A stretch of 64,000 bases of DNA from Nitrospira_E sp052156535 (GCF_052156535.1 NZ_JBQKUP010000032.1:62001-126000); one strand, 5' to 3'; positions 8,420-17,722 are shown, numbered from the stretch's first letter. The notes: a model not told the origin generated them from the sequence alone. Program-made: numbers and translations.

Positions 8420-9699
8420 AAATTGTTTCCCACAAGGATCAAGAGTTCTCGAAATCGGTGAATCGTGTCTGTCAGCGGGCCGCTCAACAAAACGACAAGG
8501 TTGAAAAAGCCGTCAGGAACATATTGGATGCTGTTCGGCAAGAGGGCGATCAGGCACTCCAGCGATTGACCTGGAAATTCGATCATGTCCGAATCAGTCC
8601 TGACAGTCTTCGTGTGACGTCAAAAGACGTCGAGCGTGCCTACGCTGAACTACCGTCCTCAGATATTAAAGCCCTGAAATATGCGGCGAATCGTATTCGG
8701 ACCTTTCATCGTCGACAACGAAGGAAATCCTGGGTCTATCGTCAACAGGGGATTCAATTAGGCCAACGGATCACGCCGTTAGATACCGTCGGTGTGTATG
8801 TTCCAGGCGGAAAAGCCCTGTATCCATCATCGGTGCTCATGAATGCCATCCCCGCGAAAGTGGCTGGGGTGAAGCGAGTCGTCATGTGTACGCCGACTCC
8901 GAATGGCATCATCCACCCCGCGTTGTTAGTGGCGGCGGATGTCGCTGGAGTGGATGAAATCTATCGGGTCGGTGGAGCCCAAGCCATTGGGGCCTTGGCT
9001 TTCGGCACCTCGACAATCCGGCCCGTAGATAAAATTGTCGGTCCCGGGAATATGTATGTGGCCACGGCCAAACGCCTGGTCTACGGCCAGGTCGACATTG
9101 ATATGATTGCGGGTCCGAGTGAGTTGCTGGTCATTGCCGACTCCGCCAGTAACCCGCTGCATGTGGCGGCTGATCTGCTTTGTGAAGCCGAGCATGATGA
9201 GGAAGCCTGTGTCTATCTGGTGACGACTTCTTTGACTCTTGCCAGGCGGGTTGTGACTGAAGTGACCCGCCAACTCGCACAGTTGGGACGCCAGGCGATT
9301 GCGTCCCGATCAATTCAAAATCATGCCCTGGCATTTGTTGTGCGAACCTTTGATGAGGCCTTTGAATTAGCCAATCGGATTGCGCCTGAGCATTTATCAT
9401 TAAATATGGATCGGGCGGGAGACTATGTGTCACGTATACGTCATGCGGGTGCCATTTTTGTTGGCCGCTATACCCCTCCCGCGGTGGTGGATTATGTGGC
9501 AGGGCCCAATCATGTATTACCAACTGGTGGAAGTGCCAGATTTTTTTCGTGTTTGGGTGTGGATGAGTACATGAAAACCAGCAATGTGGTGGCCTATTCG
9601 AAGGCCGCGTTGCGCAAAGCCCATGCTCCAGTGATGCGGCTGTCTCTGCTGGAAGGCCTGGATGCACATGGGCGATCAATGGAGAGTCGATGGACATGA
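8416..9699 (+). CDS. hisD: Histidinol dehydrogenase
   Basis: HisD oxidises L-histidinol to histidine in two NAD-dependent steps and is a zinc enzyme. The 427-residue protein has GVYVPGGKALYPSSVLMNAIPAKVAG-type core sequence, the GPGNMYVATAKR and DMIAGPSELLVIAD blocks, the AEHDEEA zinc/catalytic region and the His-containing APEHLSL segment. Length is normal. It begins with ATGA overlapping the hisG stop and ends inside the hisB start, indicating translational coupling. Confidence 0.96.
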   Translation: MKIVSHKDQEFSKSVNRVCQRAAQQNDKVEKAVRNILDAVRQEGDQALQRLTWKFDHVRISPDSLRVTSKDVERAYAELPSSDIKALKYAANRIRTFHRRQRRKSWVYRQQGIQLGQRITPLDTVGVYVPGGKALYPSSVLMNAIPAKVAGVKRVVMCTPTPNGIIHPALLVAADVAGVDEIYRVGGAQAIGALAFGTSTIRPVDKIVGPGNMYVATAKRLVYGQVDIDMIAGPSELLVIADSASNPLHVAADLLCEAEHDEEACVYLVTTSLTLARRVVTEVTRQLAQLGRQAIASRSIQNHALAFVVRTFDEAFELANRIAPEHLSLNMDRAGDYVSRIRHAGAIFVGRYTPPAVVDYVAGPNHVLPTGGSARFFSCLGVDEYMKTSNVVAYSKAALRKAHAPVMRLSLLEGLDAHGRSMESRWT

Positions 9700-10298
9700 A
9701 CGAACATCTTGTTCCCAGAACGGCTTCTCAAGAACGGAAGACCGCGGAAACGGCCATTCGAGTGGAATGGGGCCTCGACGGGTGCGGCAACAATCAGATT
9801 AAGACCTCGATCCCGTTTTTGGATCACATGCTGAATTTATTCGGTAAACATGGATTTTTTGATCTGACAGTGGAAGCGAAAGGGGATATCGAGATTGATG
9901 ACCATCACACGATCGAAGACGTGGGGATTGTCATGGGGCAGGTCTTAACACAGGCTCTCGGGACCAAAGAGGGCCTCACCCGATTCGGGTGTGCGACGGT
10001 TCCGTTGGATGAAACGCTGGCTCAGGTGACCGTAGATCTGAGTGGCCGGCCGTACCTTGTATACAATGTGGTGTTACCCACGCGATATATTAAGTCGTTT
10101 GATTTAGGATTGTTTGAAGATTTTTTTCAGGCATTCGTGAGTCAGGGAGGGTTAAACCTTCATGTGAATGTGCTGTATGGAAGAAATCCTCATCACATCA
10201 TGGAAGCGATTTTTAAGGCGTTTGCGAAAGCCTTGGATCAAGCGGTTAGGCGGGAAGAACGAATTAAGGGAGTGCTCTCCACCAAAGGGTCGCTCTAA
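9690..10298 (+). CDS. hisB: Imidazoleglycerol-phosphate dehydratase
   Basis: A 202-residue monofunctional HisB (no N-terminal histidinol-phosphatase domain), catalysing the manganese-dependent dehydration step. Metal-binding motifs are seen as DHMLNLFGKHG, DDHHTIEDVGI and the later FFQAFVSQGGLNLHV. The ATG at 9690 has GGAG five bases upstream; the ATG at 9696 would form an ATGA overlap with hisD and differs by two residues. A separate histidinol phosphatase must be encoded elsewhere. Confidence 0.95.
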   Translation: MDMNEHLVPRTASQERKTAETAIRVEWGLDGCGNNQIKTSIPFLDHMLNLFGKHGFFDLTVEAKGDIEIDDHHTIEDVGIVMGQVLTQALGTKEGLTRFGCATVPLDETLAQVTVDLSGRPYLVYNVVLPTRYIKSFDLGLFEDFFQAFVSQGGLNLHVNVLYGRNPHHIMEAIFKAFAKALDQAVRREERIKGVLSTKGSL

Positions 10299-10342
10299 AT
10301 GGTGAGAATCAGTGGGCGGAGAGAGAGGAAAACAGCCAGGAC

Positions 10343-10966
10343 ATGATTGCCATTATTGATTATGGGATGGGAAATCTTCGGAGCGTGCAGAAAGGGTTTG
10401 AATGTGTGGGCCATGAAGCGGTCGTGACTCGAGACCTTCCCGTGATTGACCAGGCCAGTCATGTCGTGTTGCCGGGTGTAGGCGCGTTTGGGGATTGCAT
10501 GGATAACCTGGTTCGCTTTGAGTTGATGGATGTCATATACCGTTCCATAGCTTCGGGAAAACCTTTTCTCGGCATTTGTTTAGGGTATCAATTGCTGTTT
10601 TCGGAGAGCGAAGAATTTGGCTATCATCAAGGGTTAGGGATTCTGGCCGGGAAGGTGAAAGCGATTCCCCGTCCGTCCGAGGATGGAGAGACGTCGTTTA
10701 AAATTCCTCATATGGGTTGGAATACGATTCAGGTCAACACGGTTGCTCCGCCTTTACGTGGCATTGCCTCCGACTCCTATGTGTATTTCGTGCATTCCTA
10801 CTATGTGGAACCGATGGATTGTGCTCTCGTCAGTACCCAAACCGACTATGGAATTTCTTTTGCGAGTAGTGTCTGGAAAGACAATGTGTTTGCGACTCAA
10901 TGGCATCCCGAGAAAAGTCAGGCCGTCGGGTTGCAGGTCTTAAAGAATTTTGGTGATTGGCAATGA
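10343..10966 (+). CDS. hisH: Imidazole glycerol phosphate synthase, glutaminase subunit
   Basis: HisH hydrolyses glutamine and passes ammonia to HisF. The 207-residue class I glutamine amidotransferase has the oxyanion region PGVGAFGDCM, the nucleophile elbow FLGICLGYQLL with Cys79, and the His-Glu pair in QWHPEKSQ near the C-terminus. All three catalytic residues are present. It lies 44 bases after hisB and its stop overlaps the start of an unrelated lipoprotein gene that separates it from hisA and hisF. Confidence 0.96.
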   Translation: MIAIIDYGMGNLRSVQKGFECVGHEAVVTRDLPVIDQASHVVLPGVGAFGDCMDNLVRFELMDVIYRSIASGKPFLGICLGYQLLFSESEEFGYHQGLGILAGKVKAIPRPSEDGETSFKIPHMGWNTIQVNTVAPPLRGIASDSYVYFVHSYYVEPMDCALVSTQTDYGISFASSVWKDNVFATQWHPEKSQAVGLQVLKNFGDWQ

Positions 10967-11772
10967 GGGGAATGTGTCTTGCGATCAATGGGCGGTCGAG
11001 ACCGTTGCCTGCCCGGTTCCTGGTCATGAGCCTTATCGGGTGGTGGTGTTTCGGTGTAGGCTGTGTTCCCCCTAAAGTTCAAATTCAGGCCGCTCCACAA
11101 TTTGACCCCTCCCGTATATCCAGTCTCGCCATCCTTCCTTTTCAGACCATCAAAACGCCTCAATTGGCGAGTAGCTCACGGGGAGGCATAAGGGATCCGG
11201 AAGAAATTCGTACACAATTTCGGTTGCCGGGGACTGATCAGGCGGATGGGACAGAATTCAGAAAAGTTCGTTATGTAGTGCCTGAAACGGCCGCACATCG
11301 AATTACCTTACAGGTGGCTTCTGTGTTGGCCGGCCGGCCTTCCTTGCGGGTGATCGGTCCAGAGGAGTCTTCTGCCGTGATAGGTAAGGAAAGCCCGGAA
11401 GCGGAATCCTCCTTCTCCGTCCTGGCCCAAGAGGTTGGAACGCGCTTGAAGGTGGATGGAATTGTGACGGGGCTCGTCCGGACATACCGTGAGCGAGAAG
11501 GGAGCAAGCTTGGAGCCAAGCCGGCTGCAGTAGGGTTTGAAGTGTACCTCCTGAGACCGTCCGATGGTATGGTCTTGTGGACCGGGGAATTTTTTGAGGA
11601 ACAAAAACCACTTAACCAGGATGTAGTAGGATTTTTTGAAAAGGGTGGAGGGTTTGTGACTGCCGATACACTTGCTGAATTGGGTGTCAACAAAGTGATG
11701 AAGGCCTTCCCCGTCGGCTTGGGCGAACAGGGGCCTCCTCTTCCTGCTCCATCCTTGAAGGAGAATCCCTAA
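10963..11772 (+). CDS. Predicted outer-membrane-type lipoprotein within the his cluster
   Basis: A 269-residue protein with a basic start, a hydrophobic core and a lipobox ending VGC near residue 28, so it is probably a lipoprotein. The mature part starts with a low-complexity Pro/Gln-rich linker and then a segment around SSLAILPF, resembling the beta strand opening of PelC/CsgG-like or TolB-N-like periplasmic proteins; later VDGIVTGLVRTYRER and MVLWTGEFFEE fit the same general class. Family assignment is tentative. It starts with ATGA over the hisH stop and ends three bases before hisA, so it is firmly inside the operon although it has no evident role in histidine synthesis. Confidence 0.7.
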   Translation: MRGMCLAINGRSRPLPARFLVMSLIGWWCFGVGCVPPKVQIQAAPQFDPSRISSLAILPFQTIKTPQLASSSRGGIRDPEEIRTQFRLPGTDQADGTEFRKVRYVVPETAAHRITLQVASVLAGRPSLRVIGPEESSAVIGKESPEAESSFSVLAQEVGTRLKVDGIVTGLVRTYREREGSKLGAKPAAVGFEVYLLRPSDGMVLWTGEFFEEQKPLNQDVVGFFEKGGGFVTADTLAELGVNKVMKAFPVGLGEQGPPLPAPSLKENP

Positions 11773-11775
11773 CTG

Positions 11776-12522
11776 ATGCTACTGATTCCTGCAATTGATC
11801 TGAAGGACGGGAAATGTGTCCGCTTGCGACAGGGCGAGATGGATCAGGTCACCAGGTATTCCGATGATCCCGCGGCGATGGCGGAACATTGGCAGAGTCT
11901 TGGGGCCCGCTACCTTCATGTGGTGGATTTAGACGGGGCGGTGACTGGAACACCTCAGCATCTCTCACACATTGAAGCCATTACCAAACGGTTAGGCATT
12001 CCGGTGCAGGTCGGTGGGGGCATACGAAACACGTCAACCATTCGCGCCTACTTGTCCTGTGGAGTGGACCGGGTGGTAATTGGAACAGCGGCCTTACAGG
12101 ATGCGGATTTTTTGGCCGCAGCCGCGAAAGAATTTCCTGATAAAATTTTAATCGGGATTGATGTCAAACAGGGTTTAGTCGCGGTGCATGGGTGGAAGAC
12201 CGTGTCCAGTCTGACTCCACGACAGGTCTTTGAATCAGTAAAAGATTTGCCCTTGGGAGGCATGGTCTTTACGGACATATCCCGGGACGGCATGTTGGCA
12301 GGACCAAATATTTCAGCTCTGCGAGAAGCTGCGGACATTTCGCCGTTTCCCGTCATTGCCTCCGGTGGAGTCACGGTCCTGAAAGATGTGCAGACCATTC
12401 AGGCCCTCGGAAGCAAAATTTCAGGAATCATTATCGGAAAGGCCTTATATGAAGGCACCTTGGACTTGAAATCAGCTCTTGAAATGGTGGCCTTAGCAGA
12501 AGCGTCCCAAACATCATGCTGA
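11776..12522 (+). CDS. hisA: ProFAR isomerase HisA
   Basis: HisA performs the Amadori rearrangement of N'-ProFAR to PRFAR. The 248-residue (beta-alpha)8 barrel begins LLIPAIDLKDGKCVRLRQG, with the catalytic Asp in PAIDL, and has the second catalytic Asp in VFTDISRDGML. Phosphate-binding loops GGGIR and ASGGV are both present. It overlaps hisF by seven bases. Confidence 0.96.
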   Translation: MLLIPAIDLKDGKCVRLRQGEMDQVTRYSDDPAAMAEHWQSLGARYLHVVDLDGAVTGTPQHLSHIEAITKRLGIPVQVGGGIRNTSTIRAYLSCGVDRVVIGTAALQDADFLAAAAKEFPDKILIGIDVKQGLVAVHGWKTVSSLTPRQVFESVKDLPLGGMVFTDISRDGMLAGPNISALREAADISPFPVIASGGVTVLKDVQTIQALGSKISGIIIGKALYEGTLDLKSALEMVALAEASQTSC

Positions 12523-13313
12523 CGAAGAGAATCATACCCTGCCTGGATGTTAAAGACGGGCGAGTGGTGAAAGGCGTCTCGTTCGTGAATTTACGCGATG
12601 CGGGAGATCCGGTTCACATTGCGCAGGTGTATGATCGAGAAGGTGCGGACGAGCTGTGCTTTCTGGATATTACCGCTTCACATGAAAAACGGGATACGAT
12701 TTTAGATGTGGTGATTCGGACGGCTGAGCAGGTGTTTATGCCACTTACGGTTGGGGGAGGGATACGGACCATTGAGGATATTCGCCGGTTATTAGAAGCG
12801 GGAGCCGACAAAGTCAGCATTAATACGGCTGCTGTGGAACATCCCGACTTCGTAAAAGCCGCTGCCAATCGTTTCGGCTCGCAATGTATCGTTGTGGCTA
12901 TTGATGCGAAACGGGCAATGACATGTGAAGGGGGTGAACCCGGGTGGGAAGTGTTTACCCATGGTGGGCGGAACTCGACCGGCCTGGACGCCGTTGAGTG
13001 GGCGAAACGGATGAAGGAGTATGGCGCCGGAGAGATTCTTTTGACCAGTATGGATCAGGATGGAAAGCAGGACGGATATGATTTGGCCTTAACGGCGGCT
13101 ATTTCCGAGTCCGTCTCTATTCCCGTCATTGCCTCCGGAGGGGCTGGCACGCTTCAGCACCTGTATGAGGCGTTCCATGTGGGGAAAGCAGATGCGGTGC
13201 TGGCGGCATCAATTTTCCATTATCAAACCTATTCCATCGGGCAAGCCAAATCGTATTTGGCTCAACAGGGTATCCCTGTGCGCCCGGTAACCGTGCCGGT
13301 TTCAATTTCATAA
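12516..13313 (+). CDS. hisF: Imidazole glycerol phosphate synthase, cyclase subunit
   Basis: HisF uses ammonia from HisH to convert PRFAR into imidazole glycerol phosphate and AICAR. The 265-residue barrel begins LTKRIIPCLDVKDGRVVKG, with the catalytic Asp in CLDV, and has LTSMDQDGKQDGYD with the second catalytic Asp. Phosphate loops GGGIRT and ASGGAGT are intact. It overlaps hisA and is six bases from hisIE. Confidence 0.97.
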   Translation: MLTKRIIPCLDVKDGRVVKGVSFVNLRDAGDPVHIAQVYDREGADELCFLDITASHEKRDTILDVVIRTAEQVFMPLTVGGGIRTIEDIRRLLEAGADKVSINTAAVEHPDFVKAAANRFGSQCIVVAIDAKRAMTCEGGEPGWEVFTHGGRNSTGLDAVEWAKRMKEYGAGEILLTSMDQDGKQDGYDLALTAAISESVSIPVIASGGAGTLQHLYEAFHVGKADAVLAASIFHYQTYSIGQAKSYLAQQGIPVRPVTVPVSIS

Positions 13314-13319
13314 CAACCA

Positions 13320-14015
13320 ATGAGCGAAATTTCTTCGATAAGCACATTGCGATTTGATGAACAAGGATTGCTCCCCTGTGTTGTGCAGGATTGGCTGGAC
13401 GGGACCGTCTTGATGGTGGGATTCATGAACCAACAAGCGTGGGAGATGACTTGCGATTCCCAACGGGTGCATTTCTGGAGTCGATCTCGAAAACGGTTAT
13501 GGAAAAAAGGTGAGACGTCCGGACATGAATTGCTTGTAAAGGAAATGTTTGTGGATTGTGATCGGGATACGATTTTGGTGAAAGCCCAGCCCATTGGACC
13601 GACGTGTCATACCGGAACCCGTTCATGTTTTTTTTCTCCCCTACCTTCTTCGACTTCTGAAGAGCCAGCCACTCTCTTCTCCGGTACGGCCTGGGGGGGG
13701 ATTACCCGGCGTCTGTATGAAATGGTAGGCGATCGGAAGGCCCACCCGAGCCCTGATTCCTATGTGTCCAAATTAATGGAGGGAGGCCTCGATCGTATGT
13801 TGAAAAAGGTGGCGGAAGAAGCCGGCGAAGTCCTTCTCGCTGGGAAAAATGGCGATCGGGAAGAAATTATTTACGAAATGGCTGATTTGTGGTTTCATAC
13901 CCTCATCATGCTCGGGCATTTTTCCATTCCTCCCGAAGACGTCTATCAAGAGCTTGGCAAGCGGTTTGGGAAATCAGGAATTCGACAGCCAGAAGGAGGC
14001 TCTCCACGTGGGTGA
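13320..14015 (+). CDS. hisIE: Bifunctional PR-AMP cyclohydrolase / PR-ATP pyrophosphatase
   Basis: A 231-residue fusion covering steps two and three of the pathway. The N-terminal HisI part (about 1-115) has the metal motif DCDRDTILVKAQPIGPTCHTG and the later RSCFF, supplying the Asp and Cys ligands. The C-terminal HisE part (about 130-225) has EEAGEVLLA and EIIYEMADLWFH, the acidic residues of the MazG-like pyrophosphatase. The linker carries little conservation. Its end overlaps the HIT gene start by eight bases. Confidence 0.96.
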   Translation: MSEISSISTLRFDEQGLLPCVVQDWLDGTVLMVGFMNQQAWEMTCDSQRVHFWSRSRKRLWKKGETSGHELLVKEMFVDCDRDTILVKAQPIGPTCHTGTRSCFFSPLPSSTSEEPATLFSGTAWGGITRRLYEMVGDRKAHPSPDSYVSKLMEGGLDRMLKKVAEEAGEVLLAGKNGDREEIIYEMADLWFHTLIMLGHFSIPPEDVYQELGKRFGKSGIRQPEGGSPRG

Positions 14016-14352
14016 TTGTCTTTTTTGTCAAATCGTCAAGGGGGCTATTCCCGCCGACACACTGTATGAGGATGAACACACGTTCGTGTTTAACGATATC
14101 AATCCTCAAGCGCAGGTGCATATGTTGGTGATTCCCAAGCGGCACGTGGTGTCTTTGGATGATACCAAAGAGACGGATGCCGGCTTGTTAGGTCACCTGA
14201 TGGTGGTCTGTGCCAAGATGGCCAGGCAGCGGGACATTGCCGGTGGTGGATATCGGGTCGTTGCGAATACCGGACGGGAAGCCGGGCAGAGTGTCTTTCA
14301 TTTGCACTTTCACGTCATGGGCGGGCGAACATTTGCGTGGCCTCCAGGGTAA
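14008..14352 (+). CDS. HIT family nucleotide hydrolase (HINT-like)
   Basis: A 114-residue histidine triad protein, probably hydrolysing purine nucleotide phosphoramidates. It starts GDCLFCQIVKGAIPAD, a form with a CxxC pair, and has the triad HLHFHVMGG near the C-terminus. The GTG start at 14008 is chosen because AAGGAGG ends nine bases upstream; a longer in-frame reading would run back through hisIE and is spurious. It overlaps hisIE and so is likely co-translated with the his genes. Confidence 0.93.
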   Translation: MGDCLFCQIVKGAIPADTLYEDEHTFVFNDINPQAQVHMLVIPKRHVVSLDDTKETDAGLLGHLMVVCAKMARQRDIAGGGYRVVANTGREAGQSVFHLHFHVMGGRTFAWPPG

Positions 14353-14451
14353 AGCTGGTTTGCCGGGGACAAAGCGCCCAGAAATTATTTGGTATCCGAA
14401 GGGAACGACATTCGTGATGTGTCCCTAACGTAGTTCGTGGTGAGAAGTGAG

Positions 14452-16278
14452 ATGACCGGCGAAAAACGAGGAGTTCCTCCAGAGATTCTTCAACAAATTC
14501 GAGATCGCATTGATATTATTGATCTCATTTCCACCTACGTGAGTCTCTCCAAGGCCGGGCAAAACTTTAAAGGGCTGTGCCCCTTCCATTCAGAAAAAAC
14601 TCCCTCATTTTCGGTCAACCCCGTTCGACAAATGTTTTATTGTTTTGGCTGCAGTGTCGGCGGAGATGCCTTTACCTTTTTGATGAAACAGGAAGGCATG
14701 GATTTCATGGAGGCTCTGCGTGAGTTAAGCCAACGGACAGGGGTGCCTCTGCCTGAACGCCGGGAATCAGCGGGGAAGACCACATCAGGCTTATCTCGTG
14801 AACGGTATTTTCATCTGTATCAATTGGCCGCATCCTGGTATCACCGTAATCTTCAGGAAAATCCTGCAGGTCAAGTCGCCCGGGATTATTTGGATCAGCG
14901 GGGGATTACCAGGGAATCCTGGAACACATTCCAGTTGGGATTCGTTCCGGAAGGATGGAATGGCCTTTCCAAATGGTTGGAACAGCAGTCTGTCACGCCG
15001 GAAGAACTCATACAGGCCGGGTTGGTCGTGCGGAAAGAGTCTGAGGATGGCACCAGAATATCCACCTACGATCGCTTTCGTGATCGGGTGATGTTTCCCA
15101 TTACTGATCCACGTGGGCAGGTGGTGGGATTTGGGGGTCGGATCCTGAAAGATGGGGCCTCTCCCAAATATCTCAATTCACCCGAAACCGACTTATTCTT
15201 TAAGGGGAGATCCCTCTATGGAATGGACAAGGCCAGGCAGTCAGCCACCGCTGCGGGGAGGTTTTACTTGGTAGAAGGATATTTTGATGTCATTGCTCTG
15301 CATCAAAACGGGATTGAAAATGCCGTGGCACCATTGGGAACGGCGTTAACCTCCGATCATGTCCAGATTCTCCGCCGATTGGCCCCGTCGGTGATGCTCG
15401 TCTTTGATGGAGATGCTGCAGGGATCGGCGCGGCCTTACGGACGCTTGATTTGTTTATGAATTCCGGCATTGAAGTCCGAGTGCTGCTGCTCCCTGCTGG
15501 GGAAGATCCGGACTCATTTATTCGGAAAAACGGGGTGCCGGCGTTTCGTGAGTTGGAGGGGAAAGCCGCCACGTTACTGGATTTTGCCATCATGTCTGTG
15601 TTGAATAAAGCCAAAAATGATTCTATTCAGGATCGAGTCAAGCGGGCGGATGACATTCTTGCGATTCTTCATAAGACTAAAAATCCCATAGAAAAAGAAG
15701 AATATCTGAAAGTGGTCTCAGAACGATTGGGTATTCGACCGGAATTACTCCGTAAACGTCTCCCGACTATTTCCCGGACGATGAGTGTGGCCCCGTCGGC
15801 TAAGGGGAAGGAGCAAGCTGCCACCATTCTGGTCATTCCTCAGGGCAAGCCAGAGGAACGGGATCTTATTGTGTTATTACTCCAAGGTCGCCTGGAACCG
15901 CATCAGATTCGTCAACTCGATGAGGGTGTATTTACTGTCCCGCTGTATCGCCATATTCTTGGCAAGGCCTTTCAGCATACGGATGAGGAAGGGCACTTGA
16001 ACCTCGATGCATTGCATGCGGAATTCAGTCAGGATCCGGCTTATGAACCGGTCATTTCCCGGTTGAGCGTGGGGGAATACAATTGTGACGAAGTGTCTAT
16101 TCATGTCACCGGATGCCTCCGTGTTTTAAAGAAAAACCAGATCCAACGCCTCATGGACGAGGTGATTAGTCAACTTAAGGTTGCACAACGGGAGGGACGC
16201 CAGGACCTGGTCGATGCTTTGGTCGCGGAGTCCAATGAGCTTCGTCAGAAAAAGGCCCTATTAACGGCTTCCACCTGA
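14452..16278 (+). CDS. dnaG: DNA primase DnaG
   Basis: DnaG makes the RNA primers for replication. The 608-residue protein has an N-terminal CHC2 zinc finger (GLCPFHSEKTPSF ... YCFGC), the RNA-polymerase-like core with YLVEGYFDVIALHQNG and the Toprim acidic patch LVFDGDAAGIGAA, and a C-terminal helical region for the DnaB helicase. Length is normal. In-frame GTG codons at 14437 and 14440 could add five residues. No rpoD follows, although dnaG-rpoD is a frequent pair; a short hairpin and a tRNA gene come next. Confidence 0.96.
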   Translation: MTGEKRGVPPEILQQIRDRIDIIDLISTYVSLSKAGQNFKGLCPFHSEKTPSFSVNPVRQMFYCFGCSVGGDAFTFLMKQEGMDFMEALRELSQRTGVPLPERRESAGKTTSGLSRERYFHLYQLAASWYHRNLQENPAGQVARDYLDQRGITRESWNTFQLGFVPEGWNGLSKWLEQQSVTPEELIQAGLVVRKESEDGTRISTYDRFRDRVMFPITDPRGQVVGFGGRILKDGASPKYLNSPETDLFFKGRSLYGMDKARQSATAAGRFYLVEGYFDVIALHQNGIENAVAPLGTALTSDHVQILRRLAPSVMLVFDGDAAGIGAALRTLDLFMNSGIEVRVLLLPAGEDPDSFIRKNGVPAFRELEGKAATLLDFAIMSVLNKAKNDSIQDRVKRADDILAILHKTKNPIEKEEYLKVVSERLGIRPELLRKRLPTISRTMSVAPSAKGKEQAATILVIPQGKPEERDLIVLLLQGRLEPHQIRQLDEGVFTVPLYRHILGKAFQHTDEEGHLNLDALHAEFSQDPAYEPVISRLSVGEYNCDEVSIHVTGCLRVLKKNQIQRLMDEVISQLKVAQREGRQDLVDALVAESNELRQKKALLTAST

Positions 16279-16280
16279 GT

Positions 16281-16298
16281 TTCCCTCCTGCGAGGGAA
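16281..16298 (+). terminator. Hairpin after dnaG
   Basis: A perfect 7-bp stem, TTCCCTC with GAGGGAA, around a four-base loop CTGC lies just past the dnaG stop. It is followed by TAAAATT rather than a clean T run, so it may be a weak terminator or a processing structure. Confidence 0.35.
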
Positions 16299-16369
16299 TA
16301 AAATTCGCAAGGGGGAGTTTTTCCTGAGCGCCATTTATGGTAAAAGGGTGTGTGCGCCGTGATGATCTC

Positions 16370-16446
16370 GGGCCCATAGCTCAGTTGGTTAGAGCGGCTG
16401 ACTCATAATCAGTTGGTCCCAGGTTCAAGTCCTGGTGGGCCCACCA
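16370..16446 (+). tRNA. tRNA with CAU anticodon, probably tRNA-Ile2
   Basis: A complete cloverleaf of 77 bases with encoded CCA. The acceptor stem is GGGCCCA with TGGGCCC, the T stem CCAGG with CCTGG, and the anticodon arm reads GACTCATAATC with CAT. Such anticodons belong to initiator Met, elongator Met or Ile2 (read AUA after lysidine modification by TilS). The arm and following TTGGTC resemble known bacterial Ile2 genes more than elongator Met; that choice is inference. Confidence 0.92.
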
Positions 16447-16507
16447 CGAGACAGGGCCGGACTTGAGTAACCGGTGAGCAAACATGTTCTAGGATATTGA
16501 GGACTTT

Positions 16508-17236
16508 GTGAATTTGCAGTTGCAATACCTGATTAATCTTCAAAAATTTGATCTTCGAATTTTTCAGATTCAAGACCAGTTGCGGAAAGCTCCAGAGCTT
16601 ATCAAATCCGCTGAAACTCCGCTCCAAGATATTCTTGCCAAACTGCAAGTCCTTAAAAATACCGGTGAATCTCTCGTCAAACAACGACGAAGCTCTGAAC
16701 GGGAACTCGCTACTCAAGAAGAACAACTCCAGAAAATCAGAAATCGGCTTTCTGAATTAAAAACGAACAAAGAATACCAGGCGCATCTGTTTGAAATAGA
16801 GTTAGCTCGGAAGAAAAAAGACTCGATTGAGGAGAATGTGCTGGAAATCATGGAGCGGGTGGAACAGAACGAGCAGGCCCTTAAAGAGCTGGAGGAGGAA
16901 TCCACAGAAGCCCAGAAAGTTTTTGATAGCGAAAAGGCGAGGCTGGAGACTCATTTTGCCAATTTGGCGAATGAATTAGCCGATTTGGACCGTCAGCAAA
17001 CAACTCTTTCCCAACTGGTGGATAAGCCACTCCTGGTTCGATACAACCGATTAAAAACCTTGAGAAAAGGATATGCCGTCGCCCAGCTTCGTGACGGTGC
17101 CTGTGGAGGATGTCAGCTTCAGCTTCCTCCTCAACTGGTTGCAGAGGTGAAGCGCGGTGACGAACTATTGGATTGTTCCTATTGCCACCGCATTCTCTAT
17201 TTGGCTCGGCATCTCGAAGAGGAAACGACCGAATAG
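16508..17236 (+). CDS. Coiled-coil zinc-ribbon protein (CT398-like)
   Basis: A 242-residue protein made of a long charged alpha-helical hairpin (about 1-185), rich in Glu, Lys and Gln heptads, followed by a C4 zinc ribbon (GACGGCQLQLPP ... LLDCSYCHRIL). This arrangement fits the bacterial zinc-ribbon coiled-coil family typified by chlamydial CT398, which has been linked to sigma-54 or nucleic-acid binding in some species; the job here is unknown. The GTG start is supported by GAGG five bases upstream. It sits between tRNA-Ile2 and RNase P RNA, a conserved type of neighbourhood in some phyla. Confidence 0.85.
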   Translation: MNLQLQYLINLQKFDLRIFQIQDQLRKAPELIKSAETPLQDILAKLQVLKNTGESLVKQRRSSERELATQEEQLQKIRNRLSELKTNKEYQAHLFEIELARKKKDSIEENVLEIMERVEQNEQALKELEEESTEAQKVFDSEKARLETHFANLANELADLDRQQTTLSQLVDKPLLVRYNRLKTLRKGYAVAQLRDGACGGCQLQLPPQLVAEVKRGDELLDCSYCHRILYLARHLEEETTE

Positions 17237-17259
17237 CTTTTCTCCATGTAACGCGCCTC

Positions 17260-17288
17260 TTGCTTTCATTATTTTCTCAACCTACGAT
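17260..17288 (+). promoter_or_regulatory. Candidate promoter for rnpB
   Basis: TTGCTT at 17260-17265 and TACGAT at 17283-17288 are separated by 17 bases. The expected start, near 17295, is just upstream of the RNase P RNA P1 helix at 17304. Confidence 0.45.
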
Positions 17289-17303
17289 AGTTACTGATGG
17301 TGC

Positions 17304-17722
17304 GAGTGGGCCGGGTGGCCGCTCACGGAACTTTTCGTGAGAGGAAAGTCCGGACTCCAAAGGGCAAGGTGCTGGGTAACGCCCAGGCGGAGCAATCCGA
17401 CACCAGCGCCACAGAAAATATACCGCCAATGGCAAATTCCTCGGTTTTTGCCAGGTAAGGGTGAAATGGTGGGGTAAGAGCCCACCGCGCCTGTGGTGAC
17501 ACAGGTGGCAGGGTAAGCGTCACCTGGAGCAAAACCAAATAGGGGGACGATTCCCGGTTTGTCGAAGGAAGCGATTTCTTCTCGGATCGGGAGAGAGACC
17601 GGCCCGGTCGAGGTTCTCGGGTAGGTTGCTTGAAGCCTAGGGTAACCTAGGTTCCAGAGAAATGGTCACCACTGGATGAAACTCGTTTCATCTAGTACAG
17701 AATCCGGCTTACAGGCCCACTC
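17304..17722 (+). ncRNA. rnpB: RNase P RNA, bacterial class A
   Basis: The catalytic RNA that matures tRNA 5' ends. The ends pair as P1, GAGTGGGCC at 17304-17312 with GGCCCACTC at 17714-17722. Universal core blocks are visible: GAGGAAAGTCCGGACTCC near the 5' end, the ACAG/AAGGGTGAAA region in the middle, and ACAGAATCCGGCTTACAGG near the 3' end. The length of about 419 bases and layout fit class A. It is flanked by two tRNA genes. Confidence 0.95.
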
